Positions 33,646-46,400 of a stretch of DNA of 64,000 nucleotides are shown one piece after another. Positions within the stretch are counted from its first letter, which is position 1, and every line of letters starts with the position of its first letter. Origin of the DNA: Dipylidium caninum (lineage: Eukaryota > Platyhelminthes > Cestoda > Cyclophyllidea > Dipylidiidae); contig QEYB01000895.1 in NCBI GenBank assembly GCA_017562135.1, positions 1-64,000 on the forward strand. Direction: 5' to 3'. The notes beneath the pieces are model-generated. The model saw only the letters and a list, made by a program, of their open reading frames with translations. It was not told where the DNA came from and ran no database searches. The position numbers were made by a program, and so were the translations under genes.

Positions 33646-34628
33646 TCAAAAAGATGAATCAAGCCGAGCAGTTTGACTTTGAATGCGACCGAAAACCTTA
33701 TTTGGGGGCGACCCAATGATAAGGTTGCAAATGGCCTTACGAGCGACAGCAATGCGCTCATTGCTGCCCAAAATGTGGATCGTTTGGTCAGCAACAATAA
33801 TTCGCGTTCGCGTAGCATTTTCGATAGACAGACGAATGCGCCCATTTGAACCACATATGCGACCAACCGCTCGAGCCATATGGTCACCCTAAATTTAAGA
33901 AGAGAAGAACTAAATGAGGATTCATTATACTTTTACATTCGAGAAGTCTAGTGATAACATCACTTTGAAGGGAACGTTAATGACTCTAAAGCATATATCC
34001 CATATTTTAACAGGTACCACGCAAAGAAATATAAAATATTTCTTAAGCAGAACTGCAAACAAGAACCACCTCAATCTAAATTCACCATCAGGTAAAGTGC
34101 AAGCTTTTGGAATTAAGGCAGTATTCTGACCTACTTACCCTAAGGCGTTGACGAACATCAACTATGTGGAAACTTTCCACATAAATCCCATCAATACGTA
34201 CGATGGCAAGTGCATCCTGAAGGCTGAAACCCTTGATAAAGGCGGAAACGAAATCAACCCCCTTTTGGAGGTTTTGAGCGTCAAATGTTTCGGGAGAATT
34301 TCGCAACAACACCTTCCAAGACTTCTTGGAAGTCTTTACGCAAACCATCAACTTCAATTGTTTCGTCAAGACCTATAGGGGGAATCCATAATAGAGGTGT
34401 ATCCCAAATTGTCCAAAATAACCTTTTTGAAGGGCGTGTTTACAACCAAGTCCTAAGCATATTAATATATGTCCGTAATGATCAACGTTTATCCCGTCTA
34501 CTATGACCAATGAAAAGTTGCAAAAGGTTTATTTTAGTGCTCAAACAAACCTCAGCAATTGCTTTCCATGACTGTCTGAGAGGAGACCTTCGGTTGGCCG
34601 GCACAAGAACTGCCCGCGTCTCGCTCAT
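33646..34628 (-). CDS. PNO1: PNO1, 40S ribosome assembly factor (partner of NOB1)
   Basis: Three exons in phase 0: 34628-34551, 34372-34139 (donor GTAAGT) and 33888-33646, giving 184 residues. Exon 1 reads MSETRAVLVPANRRSPLRQS (compare PVPPNRYTPLKENW). Exon 2 has GVDFVSAFIKGFSLQDALAI and IYVESFHIVDV. Exon 3 has the KH domain: ARAVGRICGSNGRIRLSIEN, ATRTRIIVADQTIHILGS, ARKAICNLIIGSPPNKVFG. Alignment with human PNO1 is continuous to the C-terminus. PNO1 binds the 3' end of 18S pre-rRNA and holds the endonuclease NOB1 in check during small-subunit maturation. The N-terminal acidic extension of the human protein (about 60 residues) is missing; the frame stays open for some 17 codons upstream of this ATG, so a further 5' exon is possible. 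Confidence 0.9.
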
Positions 34629-35746
34629 TATCGAAAGAAAGCTAACACGCCGACTACGCTTGTAACTCGGGTAGCCCGTGAGTTAGTTATAACACAGATT
34701 GGGATGCTATTGTTTAGAAATATCACAAGTTAATAACGATGTAAACAAATGCGTCCAAAAATTTTTGATGAAATATGTTGTGTGTGGGACTTCAATGAAC
34801 TGTCTAACGTTTCGGTCCAAAGTATGTCTGGGTTATGTATATTTCATTGCATTGTCGGCGGTCTAGATAATGTGGAGCGTTAAAAATATTTCCTTCAGTT
34901 AGCTAGAACCCCTATCTCACTTACACAACCGCAATTTAAAACAGACAATTTTAAGCTGAACGAGGGAGAAATAAACATTCATTCAATGCTTTCACCAAAA
35001 TAAAAAAACTTTCGCTCCTAATGAGTGCCACAGCTAGATCAACTAACGCTACCATTATGAAAAACGTAGTAGAAAATTACTCTCGCATTAGAGCAACGAA
35101 ATAAAATTTCATCATTTTACTTCAATTTGCCTAAGGACTAGATAATCCAAGCTTGCCTAAAAGCGTCCTGTGACAGCCGCAATTACTGATCGCAGACGAG
35201 AGCGCCGTATTTCCGTAACCGTGGCTCGCATAAAATACCCCTGAACCGGGGCCAATGTTACCCCCAAGATATTGTTTCAGTGCGGTTATTTGCAAGGAAA
35301 TGAACTTAATTTCTTCTCTGATCGAATGTTTTTGTGTATCTTCTCTTAAGTTACTTTCCTCCATAATTTCGCCAATGAACGGAAGAAAGACACTCATTGC
35401 AGTCCTTCAGCGGAGCGCATGGAAACTGCGCATAACTGCTCGGAGGAAATGATTTTTAGTATAGACACCTTAGCGAGCGATATCTACGTATAAATGTATA
35501 TTGATGACATCAAACGGCATTCTTGATCGTTCATTTTGTAAATTTTTTCACAGAAATCAATTATTTTTCGGTGACATCTGATTGACCAAGGTAAAAATGA
35601 CTGCGCTTTCTTTGTATTTATTAATTGGGATTTAAATAAGACGTTTACTTTTGCCTCATGTTCAGAAGTGCCAATAAGGTTGCGGTGTGGGGGCGCGTCG
35701 TGTCTTGTCGCTTGGCGAAACCTTCCTCTTACTTCTGTTGTTAAAC
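34629..35746. other. Divergent intergenic stretch PNO1 - CIR1
   Basis: Separates PNO1 (minus) from CIR1 (plus), so it should hold both promoters. Mostly AT-rich without structure I can name. One short minus-strand frame inside it is listed separately. Confidence 0.45.
35131..35397 (-). CDS. Hypothetical 88-residue open frame
   Basis: An open frame with an ATG lies between two divergent genes. It has an acidic helical stretch (EESNLREDTQKHSIREEIKF) followed by a Gly/Ser-rich end. No domain recognised and no evidence for splicing. It might be an exon of an unrecognised gene or chance. Confidence 0.25.
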   Translation of the reverse strand: MSVFLPFIGEIMEESNLREDTQKHSIREEIKFISLQITALKQYLGGNIGPGSGVFYASHGYGNTALSSAISNCGCHRTLLGKLGLSSP

Positions 35747-36502
35747 ATGGGAAAAGGCTACAATAATTATATGTGCAAGAAATTCTTCCACCCTACAAAC
35801 TTCGAGAATATTAAACGCAAGTGGATGGCGGAGCAAAAAGAGGAGTTCGACAGCAAAAGAGAACAGGAGCGGCTTACTCAATATCGTCGAGAACAAGAGA
35901 TCCTGGAAAACCGTGTGCTACTTGGTGATGAGAAAGCTCGTTTGGGATTAGCCTGGATGTACGACCAGCCTGCCGTTATGGAACCAGAAAAGGAGACGGA
36001 TAGAAGCGAAGTAAAATTTGAGTGGCAGCGGAAATACAATGCTCCTCGTGAAAGTTATTGCAAAAATTCATCAGACGTGACGGATCAACCTTTTGGCATC
36101 GAAGTCAGAAATGTGCGTTGTATGCGTTGCAAACAGTGGGGACACTTGAATACGGACCGGACTTGTCCTTTGTATGGGCAGTCTTTTACGCAGGAGCCGA
36201 CAACAGGTACATTACGTTCCTTAGACCGTGCAAAGACTAATCTACGCAAGGAAGGACTCGCATTCAAAAAGTCTGCGGAATCGACCGGTCTCAATGCGGT
36301 TGTTTATCAGGCCAAGCGTGCCGTCTCAAATTCTCAAGACTTAGACCCCGAAGCAGTGGAGCATAGTCTGACTGTGGAATTTCTAAAGTCTTTGTCGGAA
36401 AGGCAGCGTGAAAAGTTACTTAAAAGATTAAGCAAGCTTCCAAAGCATGATAGTCTCCAGCATTCGAAGAAGCATAGGAGGAAAGGCCACGCACATCATT
36501 GA
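35747..36502 (+). CDS. CIR1: CIR1, co-repressor interacting with RBPJ
   Basis: An uninterrupted frame of 251 residues starts at MGKGYNNYMCKKFFHPTNFE, matching human [20 protein letters not shown]; this match fixes the ATG at 35747. Further blocks: NIKRKWMAEQKEEFD, ENRVLLGDEKARLGLAWMY, FEWQRKYNAPRE, DQPFGIEVRNVRCMRCKQWG with a zinc-knuckle-like Cys/His cluster, and VEFLKSLSERQREKLLKRL. The long Ser/Lys/Arg-rich tail of the 450-residue vertebrate protein is reduced to a short basic end. CIR1 bridges RBPJ/CBF1 to SAP30-HDAC complexes and is also linked to splicing. No intron is seen. It converges on the unrecognised minus-strand gene, 372 bases between the stop codons. Confidence 0.92.
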   Translation: MGKGYNNYMCKKFFHPTNFENIKRKWMAEQKEEFDSKREQERLTQYRREQEILENRVLLGDEKARLGLAWMYDQPAVMEPEKETDRSEVKFEWQRKYNAPRESYCKNSSDVTDQPFGIEVRNVRCMRCKQWGHLNTDRTCPLYGQSFTQEPTTGTLRSLDRAKTNLRKEGLAFKKSAESTGLNAVVYQAKRAVSNSQDLDPEAVEHSLTVEFLKSLSERQREKLLKRLSKLPKHDSLQHSKKHRRKGHAHH

Positions 36503-36874
36503 TGCTCGCGGTCCCATTTATATATATATTCTGTGTATACCATCCTCGCTCTCTTTTTCCTCCCAAAATTTGATTTTATGTAATTGATGGTGATCTTTTC
36601 TGTGATGTGCAGTTGGTTTGCTTGTCGGTGCAAGTTCTGTCATCCTTTAATGTAGTAAACGCTGGTATAACTCGCACCAGTACCATTTTTGAGACTCGCA
36701 TTGATTTATCTGTTGCTCCTCATTTAACCCCTGAACTGCACATTCGTAAGTAGCCCTTATGATAAGAAATTGTTGTACTTTATGCATGTATTCCACTAAA
36801 TGTTATGGTGGTGGTTTCGTAAGTAATAAGATGTTACAAAACGAAATATTGGTGATAGTTGTTCCTAATTATGT
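36503..36874. other. Convergent 3' flank between CIR1 and the unnamed gene
   Basis: AT-rich and noncoding; contains the two 3' untranslated regions. No clear AATAAA signal next to the CIR1 stop was found. Confidence 0.45.
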
Positions 36875-39800
36875 TCAGGGCGACGGGTCCCGCGATGAGG
36901 TGTTTGAAGACGATGTTGATGAGTGCGGAGCCTCCGATGATTCAGATGACGACGACGAGGAGTAGGGGGTTGGGCTTGTACTTCCTGTATTTGACGTTAA
37001 ACTGGACGAAGTGGGTGAGGTTGCTGACCACTCACTACTAGTTGGAGTGCTGCTGTCCGAAGAGAATGATGAGGTTTCGCTGAAACTGCTAAAGGAAGAA
37101 CTGTTCGTGCTGAGGCTTCGTTCCGACCGGCCTCTCGGTCGATGGTGTCTAGGTGAGGAGCTACCGGAGGAAGAGGTCTCAGATATGTATACCCCCGGGA
37201 TTCTAGTTTTATAGTCCACGGATTCCCAAGGGTTCTGGATATAGTAAAAGTTTGGCTGTGGGTAACCGAATGGTAGCATCGTTCCATATTGGAGCATGTT
37301 AATTGGCACTGGTACGAACATTTGTGATTGCGACGACGGATTTTGAGGTGTTTGGGCCGGGTTTCTCTCAATGGCAGGATTTGCATTGTGTTGGGGGCAG
37401 GTGTACCGTCGGGATGCTTATCTTTATTCACTTGTTTAATCTTTTTGCGAGCTGTCTTTTTGTTTTCATGGGGCTTGGGTTTCTGCATTGTGGTTTCCTC
37501 AACTCTACTGCTTTCTGGCTTATCCTCTTTATCTCCCATGTCCGTGGGTTGAACAGGACAAGGTGAGGGCTCCTGCTTTTGTTCATCCTCAACCGGTTTT
37601 TCTATTACTTTTTCTGGTGCTACTTGTGGTTTTTCAGCGTCCCTCAAGGGGGGCATCAGGATTGAACATAGCCTTCGTAGATCCGCAAAACAGTGTTTCA
37701 CTGACGCCAGAGGAGGAAGTGATTTTGCTTTCCTTCTTGTTAAATGCAATTCGGTCGTTGAGAGCGCTTCTCGTTGCTTCAAGCAGCTCCTTACGCGCTT
37801 CTTCAATTTCTTTTTGATGGCGTAAACGTCTACGCTCCTTGTAGTTAACAATGGACATGCTTTTGGCGCTCTCCATTGCTTGACTAGATGTCATCTGTTT
37901 CTCAGATATCAAATTAACCATTTTTTCCCTCTCGCTTCCCTTTTTCGCCCTCAATTGTGCTTCCGCAGACTTTACCTTCTGCATGGTTTCTATAATGCTT
38001 TGTATAGAAGGGGCATTCGGTTCAATTGTACTATTTTGGTTTGCCTGTTCTTCAGTTTTTCCAATTTTAGTTGCTATGACTTCTGCTGTCTCGCTAGCGG
38101 CAGATGTTTTACACTCACCTTCCTTGGACTTCGGTTCCTTCGGACGACGAGCTGGCAGAGTCATACAGTCGTCATCAGGAGTCTCATTCTTCTCCCACGA
38201 ATACGAGGGCGTGGGTAAACTTGGTGGTATAAGATTTGCGGCACGTGCCTCTTTTATAAGGTTGAGGAGTGGTGGGTTCTTCCGAACCGCTCCAGGGAGA
38301 GCGAAGTCAATTCCACGGTGCAATTCGTCGGTTGCGTTGTTGTTGCGTTGTCTGAAGTGTTCACTTACCACATTTTCGTTTCCACCGATGTGTCCACTCG
38401 AGGCGATTGAATAGGTTCCAGGTCCACTGAATTCGTTAAAGTCTATTTTTGTTATTACATAAGTTGTTTGGCTTAACGGGCTGGAAACGTGATGAGACTC
38501 CTCATGCACACCATGACCCAGATAAGCGCAATTTTGATTACTCCACATGGCTTCTGCACATGGGAACTCGTCGAAAAACGAGTTAAGACTGGCGATTTTC
38601 TGATGGGCTTCGTGGGTATCACAAGGCGTAGGTAGGCCAGGCAGGGACAGGTTCGACTTTGCGTTAACGTCTTCGAATAGGTGTCTTCTGTTGTCTGGTG
38701 TCGACGTTCCCCCACTCAGACAATTGGGACGGGTTGGTGGCTGTGGTTGGCTCTTCAGCAGTATAGTCTCAGCTTGAAGCGCACACGCCTGGACATCTAC
38801 AGGTGTCTCGCATGCGCATCCATTGCCACAGTTAAACTGTTCTTGAATTACAGCCTGGTTGTACTGTTTCATCTTGGAAATTCGAGTAGAGTCGATTTGA
38901 GACTGCGTTTCCGACCAGTCGTTAATGTCATCCGCATAGGCGCTCAATAAACCTCTTCCCTGCCACCTCTCAAGGCGAAGGAGATATTTTCCGAGTTGTT
39001 CACTCTCAGGCCCACTACTGTAGGAGTTAGCCGCGTTAGACTCTCCCGGTTCTGATGGGGAAGCGGATGCTCTCTCCTCGGGGGGGTAGGCTACCTGCCT
39101 CCTTAATGCCGGTCCCTGTTTCTGACATCTTCTCCCCGCCTGGGTTTGGGGTTGAGAAAGTGGTCGCGCGCAGGAGAGGCCCTATGGCGTTATCTGGTAA
39201 AGCCTCGAGACGTTGGCATCCGCGCTCCTCCAGTTGCAGTGAAACTTGACTTTCCTCGATCTCGGCTCTGCACTGAGTACGTTTTGTGCGTTTGAGACAC
39301 AAACCACATAAGCCAAAACCGACATTTTCCCCATCTCCCTCCACAAAACGTGTTTTTTCCATTTTTGGCACTGAATCACCAATATTTGTTGAGTCTTCGG
39401 AGTTGCCATGGCTGGCATTGTTCTGTTGAGTATCGGCTTGATTCCAGCTACACTTTTTGTTAGCCGATGTGGCGCAGTTCAAAGGACCGGACAAACTTAT
39501 TTCATCCTTCTCGTAAGGTGGATCATCAAAAAAAGACGAGTTAATCTTGGAATTAAGAGGTTCCAGGTCAAATGTCTCAACAATTGATTTTGACCGTTTC
39601 GAATTATCTTGAACCCTCCGCAACCAAATCTGCGCCACTCTTCGCAGAATTTTCGATTTACCTCGTGAAGACGATGGTCTTTGAGCAACTTCCACAGGTG
39701 GGTGATATGAATCTTGTAAGTGGTCCGCCTGTTGTCCTACTGTTCTCGGGGATTCTTTTGTCGCCTTTGAACAAGATGCTCGGGGAAATAGTGGGGTTTT

Positions 39801-40160
39801 TACCTCAACCACGCCCCGACTGACCACTGGCAGATTGCAGTCGCCCCTGGTGGTTTTGGTCGAGTTCGACCAGTTCCTCTGATTCCAGATTGACCTGGTG
39901 GCGCCAATGAGGTGCCCAGTGGGACGGCCCTTCGCCACGTCCTCAGCGCGCTCCAGCCCCGCCTGGGGGTGGCTCGACGCTTCCCCACGGTCCGTTGAGC
40001 ACATAAACCGCCCGGCCGCGGGGCGAACTCGCGCTTTCACGTGCTTCATGTGCGCGAAGTGATCGATCGGGGCGGGGCAGACGGCCAAGTTGAAATGCGG
40101 TCCGCCCCATCTTCGCTGGAGCCCGTCGTGTTCAACGCGCACAGCGGCTGACTGCAGCAC
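36875..40160 (-). CDS. Unrecognised long protein, frame broken at three C runs
   Basis: I do not recognise this gene. Three minus-strand open stretches abut: 40160-39036, 38947 (open from about 39080)-37634, and 37851-36997 overlapping 37321-36875. Moving between them needs a one-base change at C runs on the minus strand: seven C at 39086-39080, six C at 37653-37648 and five C at 37397-37393. The middle has an acidic/Asn-rich part and a basic coiled-coil segment (NYKERRRLRHQKEIEEARKE). A Lys/Glu/Pro-rich stretch follows, and the C-terminus is almost pure Ser/Thr (about 36.88-37.18 kb). Total about 1090 residues if continuous. It could be a cytoskeletal or centrosomal coiled-coil protein, but that is a guess. 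The start is uncertain; an ATG near 40050 would also do. Small introns instead of indels are not excluded. Confidence 0.6.
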
Positions 40161-40483
40161 CGTCTGTCAGAATTGACTACCCCCTTCCCATTAATCTCGT
40201 TAACCTTATTCGGCCCATAACTACTTGGAATGCATCAACTACATGCTTCAACATTATAAAGGAAGTGAATGTACAAGGCGAGGTTTACCTACTAATAATA
40301 GACGCGCAAAATGAAGATTAATGTCAGCGAAAACTTGCTGCATACCCGATGGGGGAAAATTTTTACCCCAGATAAATAAACATCTCATTCATAAGCACAT
40401 GAATGAAGGTACTCAGCCGCACGAAACGCAAAGAAACGTCTGAATGATTGTGCGTAGTATTTATATATATATACATAAAATCT
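40161..40483. other. Short intergenic stretch downstream of BLTP1
   Basis: AT-rich stretch between the end of BLTP1 and the 5' end of the unnamed gene, both on the minus strand. No exon seen; presumably the BLTP1 3' untranslated region. Confidence 0.45.
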
Positions 40484-43400
40484 TCAATATTCATATTCAA
40501 GGCAATGGCGTGTTTGCGATTTTTGTTCGGATTTTCCTCTCTTCCGATCCTGCTGTTGTTCGTCAACCAACCGCAGGGACGCGTGTACAAGGCCGCTCAC
40601 TGCCGAGTCCAGGTGATCGAGAACGCCACGTTGCAACCACTTAGGGATGGTGGATCGAGCCTTTTTAAAGCCAATATTTTCTAAGAACTTGTCGACGGGG
40701 GGCACATCAATGTTGGAGGCTAACAGTAGACGACACTCTGGAGAAAGGTTCCAATGAATGACATCGTAGCTTCGTAGGTCCTTCACGATTGGGGAGGCCG
40801 TATTTACTGTATTTGCAGCCGCAGATGCACCGGGACAACCCGGCAGAAGGCCTTCTTTGGCCAACTCAAGAGTGCGGGGTGTAACTGCATAGACAGGCTC
40901 GGGTGTGGCCACGCCTAGAAAGTTAAATACTAACCTTAAAAGAGACTACAGCGACAATTTCGAATTCAACCATAGAGCGAGACAAATGTTCATATAGCGG
41001 CCAGATATAACCAAGTGACAAATACTCACTTTCGCTGTCATGCATCTGCTCATTAATATAGGACCTAATAAGGAGAGGAAGCCAGGGAACATCGAGGAGG
41101 CCGAGTTGAATGACTCCATGGAGATCGGTTTGAAAACTGAGGTGTACCTTGGCGGATATATCCCCAATTTCCCTTTCGGCATCCTCGTCTTCACTAACAC
41201 CACTGCAATCCCGGTCCTCTCGATTCTCTCCCGCCCCCTCGGCAGACGATACAGATCCAGCAATCACTGTGACCCTTGAATTATTTCCTGTCTCAGTGGC
41301 CGCAGTCGCCTTCTCATGCTGGAGGTCACGGGCGAAGATGAGAAGTTCAGAAGCTCTTGGATGCGCCATGCTCTGGCGCTGGTCGCTGGTCAAACGCATT
41401 GAGACGGAGGGCAGAACGAAGAGAATCTCAGCTTCTGTGGGGGGCTTGAGGGGATTGGGACGCGTGGGAGTCTGCATATTTTTACCAGTGGAAGTAGCGG
41501 TGCTGGTGGTAGTCGAGCGATCTGGTGAAGCGCGTGATTTTACTGCATCAACGCGGCGATGAAGTGATTTGCTCGCCGAGGGCACACAGGGGGCAAAATC
41601 AACGGAAAATTCGGTAACTAAAAATAAATCGGGAAATATTTGAACATGTCTTAAGGCTTTTTAATTGAAAATAAAAACCGACGGACACAATGAGCGAAAC
41701 GTTGTCGATGTATAGATTAGGAAACGTTGTCGATGTATAGATTAGGATTGTGACGGTCATAAAATTCTTTCATTAGTGAAGCCGACAACAAAAAACGCAT
41801 CAACACTCAACCATACCGACTAAATACTACTTTTGCTACCAGAGACATGGTCGTGCACTGCGTCAATTTCCTCAATGAAGGTGGACTTAACACACACTGA
41901 ACTTAATGACAGGGGAGTACGAAAATGCAAGGCAAATTCAGGCTTTACCTAGGATGATCTGTTACGAGTGAGACTCGTATTATTTCGAGTCCGTGTGAGC
42001 CGAAACATATGTATACGAACACAGGTAAAGAGAGAGGGTGAAAAGAAGACTTACGTTTCACAACATCAGGAATGTAGTGTGGATTGGCCTCGCGGACATG
42101 ACTGAGAACTAAAACGAGACGCGAAAGCATCATTGGGAGGAAGCAGATGGAGAGCGTAAGGCAAGATATTATTCCACTCAGGTGGATTCATATTCTCGAA
42201 ACAGTGGAAGTGTTGATTATTCGTGTTTCGTGGAAGAGGAATATTTTTAGAGAAGATGAATCACAAGTCTGTGATGATTTGTTAGAAAATATTGCTCGAT
42301 TTTGATTTGATCAACGACTCTGTGCTTCTCCCAACCGGTCAGTAAACGTTTACGCAAACCCATTGGGAAATCATTTTTAGCATGCTCTCTTGTTCATTCT
42401 AGGCGACATCAACTCCCGTATCAATCACCCACACTTGCAATGGGTTGCTTGCTAAGTCTCCCAGAAAGATACGTTCTAATTCTTTCGACGTGCTTTACAA
42501 AAAACACGTTGTAGATAAACCATACAGGCATATTATATATTGACTTGCCAGTGATGTCTACAGCTGTGAACATAAACTCCAGCCATTCGGCGATGGTGGG
42601 CGTAACTGGCAACTTGACTGGGTTCTGCTCGCGTCCTCGTCTTACACGTAACACATAGGCAATCTGAGGTCGGTACTGCAACTGGTGACCCAAGTCGAAG
42701 CTCAACACTTGTCGCACGTTTAGCCACCCACCGACTTCGTCAATGCTCTTTGGCAGTTTGTCGTAGACCTCACACGCAAAAGCTACAGACTTCTTATTCA
42801 GAGTCGAGCTTTTACCTCCTCCCGTTGGACGTCGTCGCGGTTCGCGTTGCGCCTCCGTCTCAAAACTTAAACAAAAACACGTTTGTGAGATACACGCAAT
42901 TTTGTTTGGAGTTCCTTTGTCTGTATAAAGTAGTCGTAGGCGTAAAATACTTACCAAATAGTGGGGTGTTGCATATTGAAGACGGCCCAATCGGGGGCGG
43001 ATCTGAAAGTCCCAGCAAAGCAAGCAAGCGCCAGAGAATTACCGGCTAGTTGTAATGAGCCTCCCAGAACCGGAGGAACGGAGTTATCGTTGGGAGGCGG
43101 AGTGGACTCGAGGAGGTTGCGTCGAGCGAGAGGTGCTTGCGTCCCGATGTGTACTAGACAGGCTCGGATAGCCTCAAGCATGGGCCGCTGCCAGTGACGC
43201 TGCAAGAGTTTGTCTACATTGGCCTCTGTGCAGGAGAAGCCGAGTGCTGCGCTCATCGCCGCCGATTCAACGACCTCGAAAACCTCACCGCTCTGCATCG
43301 TCAGTAAGAGACTGTCCGTGGGGGTGTTTGCCGTACCACCCATCTCCCCCAGACCAGAAGTTTCATGACGCAAGAGATAGTCGCTCTGTCCTATCCAGCT

Positions 43401-46400
43401 GTTGTGACCCTCACGTAACTGCTCCTCAAAGTACTCCCTAACTTTGCGTGCGGAGCGCACCAAATCAACCGTGGTCGTTCGCGCGATCGCTACCTGTGGT
43501 CCAAAAACATTCATAACAGGAGTCAACACATGGTCTATAGTCAAAAGTTGATGACACCGACGTTATCTGCGCCACAAATGTCACAGAAAACATGTTTCTT
43601 ATTCGGAAGTTGCAAGCTTACGAACCTGAAGTTGATCCCATTTTATTTCACCGGCAATCATAACGTAGACGGGAGGGGCGCCGATACTGGCTGCAGCAGC
43701 CACTTCAGTTGTCTCATCGTCCGGTAAGGGCGATGCGAATTCATTCGACACAGAAACTGCGGCTTTGTGCTCCTTTTCGTCATCTACTGCATACATTGAA
43801 AGATGGTCAGCTTCTCGCAGGCGCCACTCGTCGTTGAGGTACATTTCCGCTTGATTCAGTCGAAGAAAAACGATGTTTGTATTCATGTACTCGCTGCGCA
43901 ACTGGACACCCCGAATCAGGAGCTCGGCACTGTGTTGAGGATCGCAGCGCGGATCCTCCTTAAAATGGACACGTGATTCCAACTCCGACAAAGTGAACTC
44001 GCCTCCAACAATGCCCTGCTCGCTTGTAAATTGACAAAAGTGAACACCCGCGCCCAAAGAGCCGTGTCGACTTCTTGAAGAGTCCTGATATAACCGGCCG
44101 TCACAGAAGACATTTCGTACGTCCAGCCTCAAAGGAGTAAGGAAATAAAATCCAATACAATTTAAGAAGCCTTTCGGATGCTACACAATAGATTTCAAAT
44201 ATTTACCTTGTACGACCCATAGCACTTCCCATATAAGTTCGAATGTCCAAGTGGCCGATTTTGGCGTAGAAAATAGGAAGAGCTTGCCAAGAGACAACTT
44301 TAGTTCCTGGGCCACGGCTGGTGGAAGAATGGCCCCCTTCAGGAGGGTGTTTGTCAGAGGATATGAGCGAGGGCAGAATAGCGCCCCTCGAGACGGTTTG
44401 AGCCGCGGAAGAGTCAGCCAAGCCTTCACGAGGGGTTGTGGCAGTACGGCGTCTGGGCACCCGTTCTGTGGTGGCGGTGTTCAGCGTGATTGGAGCTGCA
44501 GCCGTCCCTGCACCAATTCGTGTCTTGCCTATCAACGATAAACGGATGCACAATAAACCCAAATAAGATACTCGGAAAAAACACGAAGTATGTGCATGCC
44601 TCTGAGTTGAGGTCCACTTTGCAGCCAGTTTGCAAGAGAGTTACCGCCTTCTGCAGCTGGTGGAGCGATTCCAGGTCTCGGTGCTGCTTCAATTACTTCA
44701 TCCTCGCTCATCATATTGTCATCGTCGTTCCCGCCGTCCATTTTCTCATCGCCAGTTCGGGGAGGCTCCAACGTCCCCGTCGATCCTGGCGACTCTACAA
44801 CACAAATGAATTTCAATTAAAGGAACGGCCTCGGGTGGTATATGCTAAAAAAATTCATCAAAGGAACCAGCCACATTGTTAAAATTTTACACACTATTCA
44901 AGATAATGTGGCGTGTCTCTCCCCTTCAAATGTTTAAGAACTTATGAAAAACTTAGGAGAGGCAAATTGAAGAGGCGCAAATTTTCAATGCCAGCTAAAA
45001 ACCTCGATCCGAGAGGCGGAGACCGGTAAGGAATATAGAAACATACGTGGTAACTTTGAATCCTTCCCAATAAAGAGCGCCCTGGCGAGGCTATTTCTAT
45101 ACCATGCTTTGGGTACATGTAGGATCTCTAAACTCCTTCTGGTGTCGTAGTTGAATTCCGCCACGCCAATGTTACAAACGCCTGGGTAAAACGGGAAATA
45201 ATTAGGCTACTAGCATCAGCAAAAAATTTAAGAATAACACAAGTTAAACGAGGAACGACGGGGAAAGTGGAGGAAGGGTGCATACCAGAAAATCGGACAA
45301 TATTGTGAAGAGAGATGCTATTGGCGCCGGAGCTGGCAGTTACGTAGCTGGTCATAGTGGCAGAGGCCGCGCGGACATCGAGTGGAGCGTCAACACCACC
45401 GGCGCTGGCGGGGTGCAGTTGTTGTTGTTGGGCCACGATATTTGTCTGCACAGTGCGACTGATGTTCAGATGAATGTCACGCACTTTTAGAGTCAAAGAG
45501 TCGCCTGGAGATGTTCCGTCTACCTCAATGAAGGTGCGAAGACCGCCTCCGAAACCCCCTCCATAGGGATGAAACACAGACATGCGGAATTCTATCAAAA
45601 GTATAAAGGCAATTACATTGCGATTAAGATGGTGATTGTAAGTAAACTGAGGGAGAAAATAAGCAAACAAATCTCACCGTTCAGAATTGCGGTCACATTC
45701 ACGCCGCTGGCAGATACCAGATCTCCAAGAACAACGTTATCAGCCAAATTTGCCGGAATAGAGAAGCGATCAGTCGGCTTCCCATCTGTGAACCGAAAAT
45801 ATAGAGTTAAAGAAGTAGCGCAAAGTAGGAGATAATAACCATAGATAGCGGTTAAAGAGGACCACAGAAAAATTGTAAAAATAACATTAAAAAATGACCA
45901 AACTCACCGGAATCTTTCAAGTTTTCTTCACCAAGGCGTTCAGTGGAGAAAATGACATCCAACGAAGGGAGAGTGATTAGGCACTGCATCTGTGAAGCAG
46001 GCAAGCAGAGGAAGCTGAAATCGCGAAAGGACATAAAAATTACATTTTCCGTGAGTGACTTTTGAAATCGAAGACTACCGAATGACTACCTTCGATTTGA
46101 AATAATATGTTGGGTAGGCAAGTAGGTCACGGTGAATAAAGTATGAGCAAGAAAGAAAAACAAGAAAACAATAGAGATTTTCATGAAAACATTAGAAAAG
46201 GCTACGTCAAATTGAGAAAAAAGGAGACTCTTGTTGATGCATGACTTAAAACGGGAAAATTACTCACCGAATGGTGGATGGTTGAACTCGTAGATGAACG
46301 ACTACATCAACGAGTAAAGACTTCGTGCTGGTCATAAGGGCTTCGTTAAACTGGACAGACGACTTCGGTTGTGTCGACTGGGCGTCGTCGGACTCGGAAT

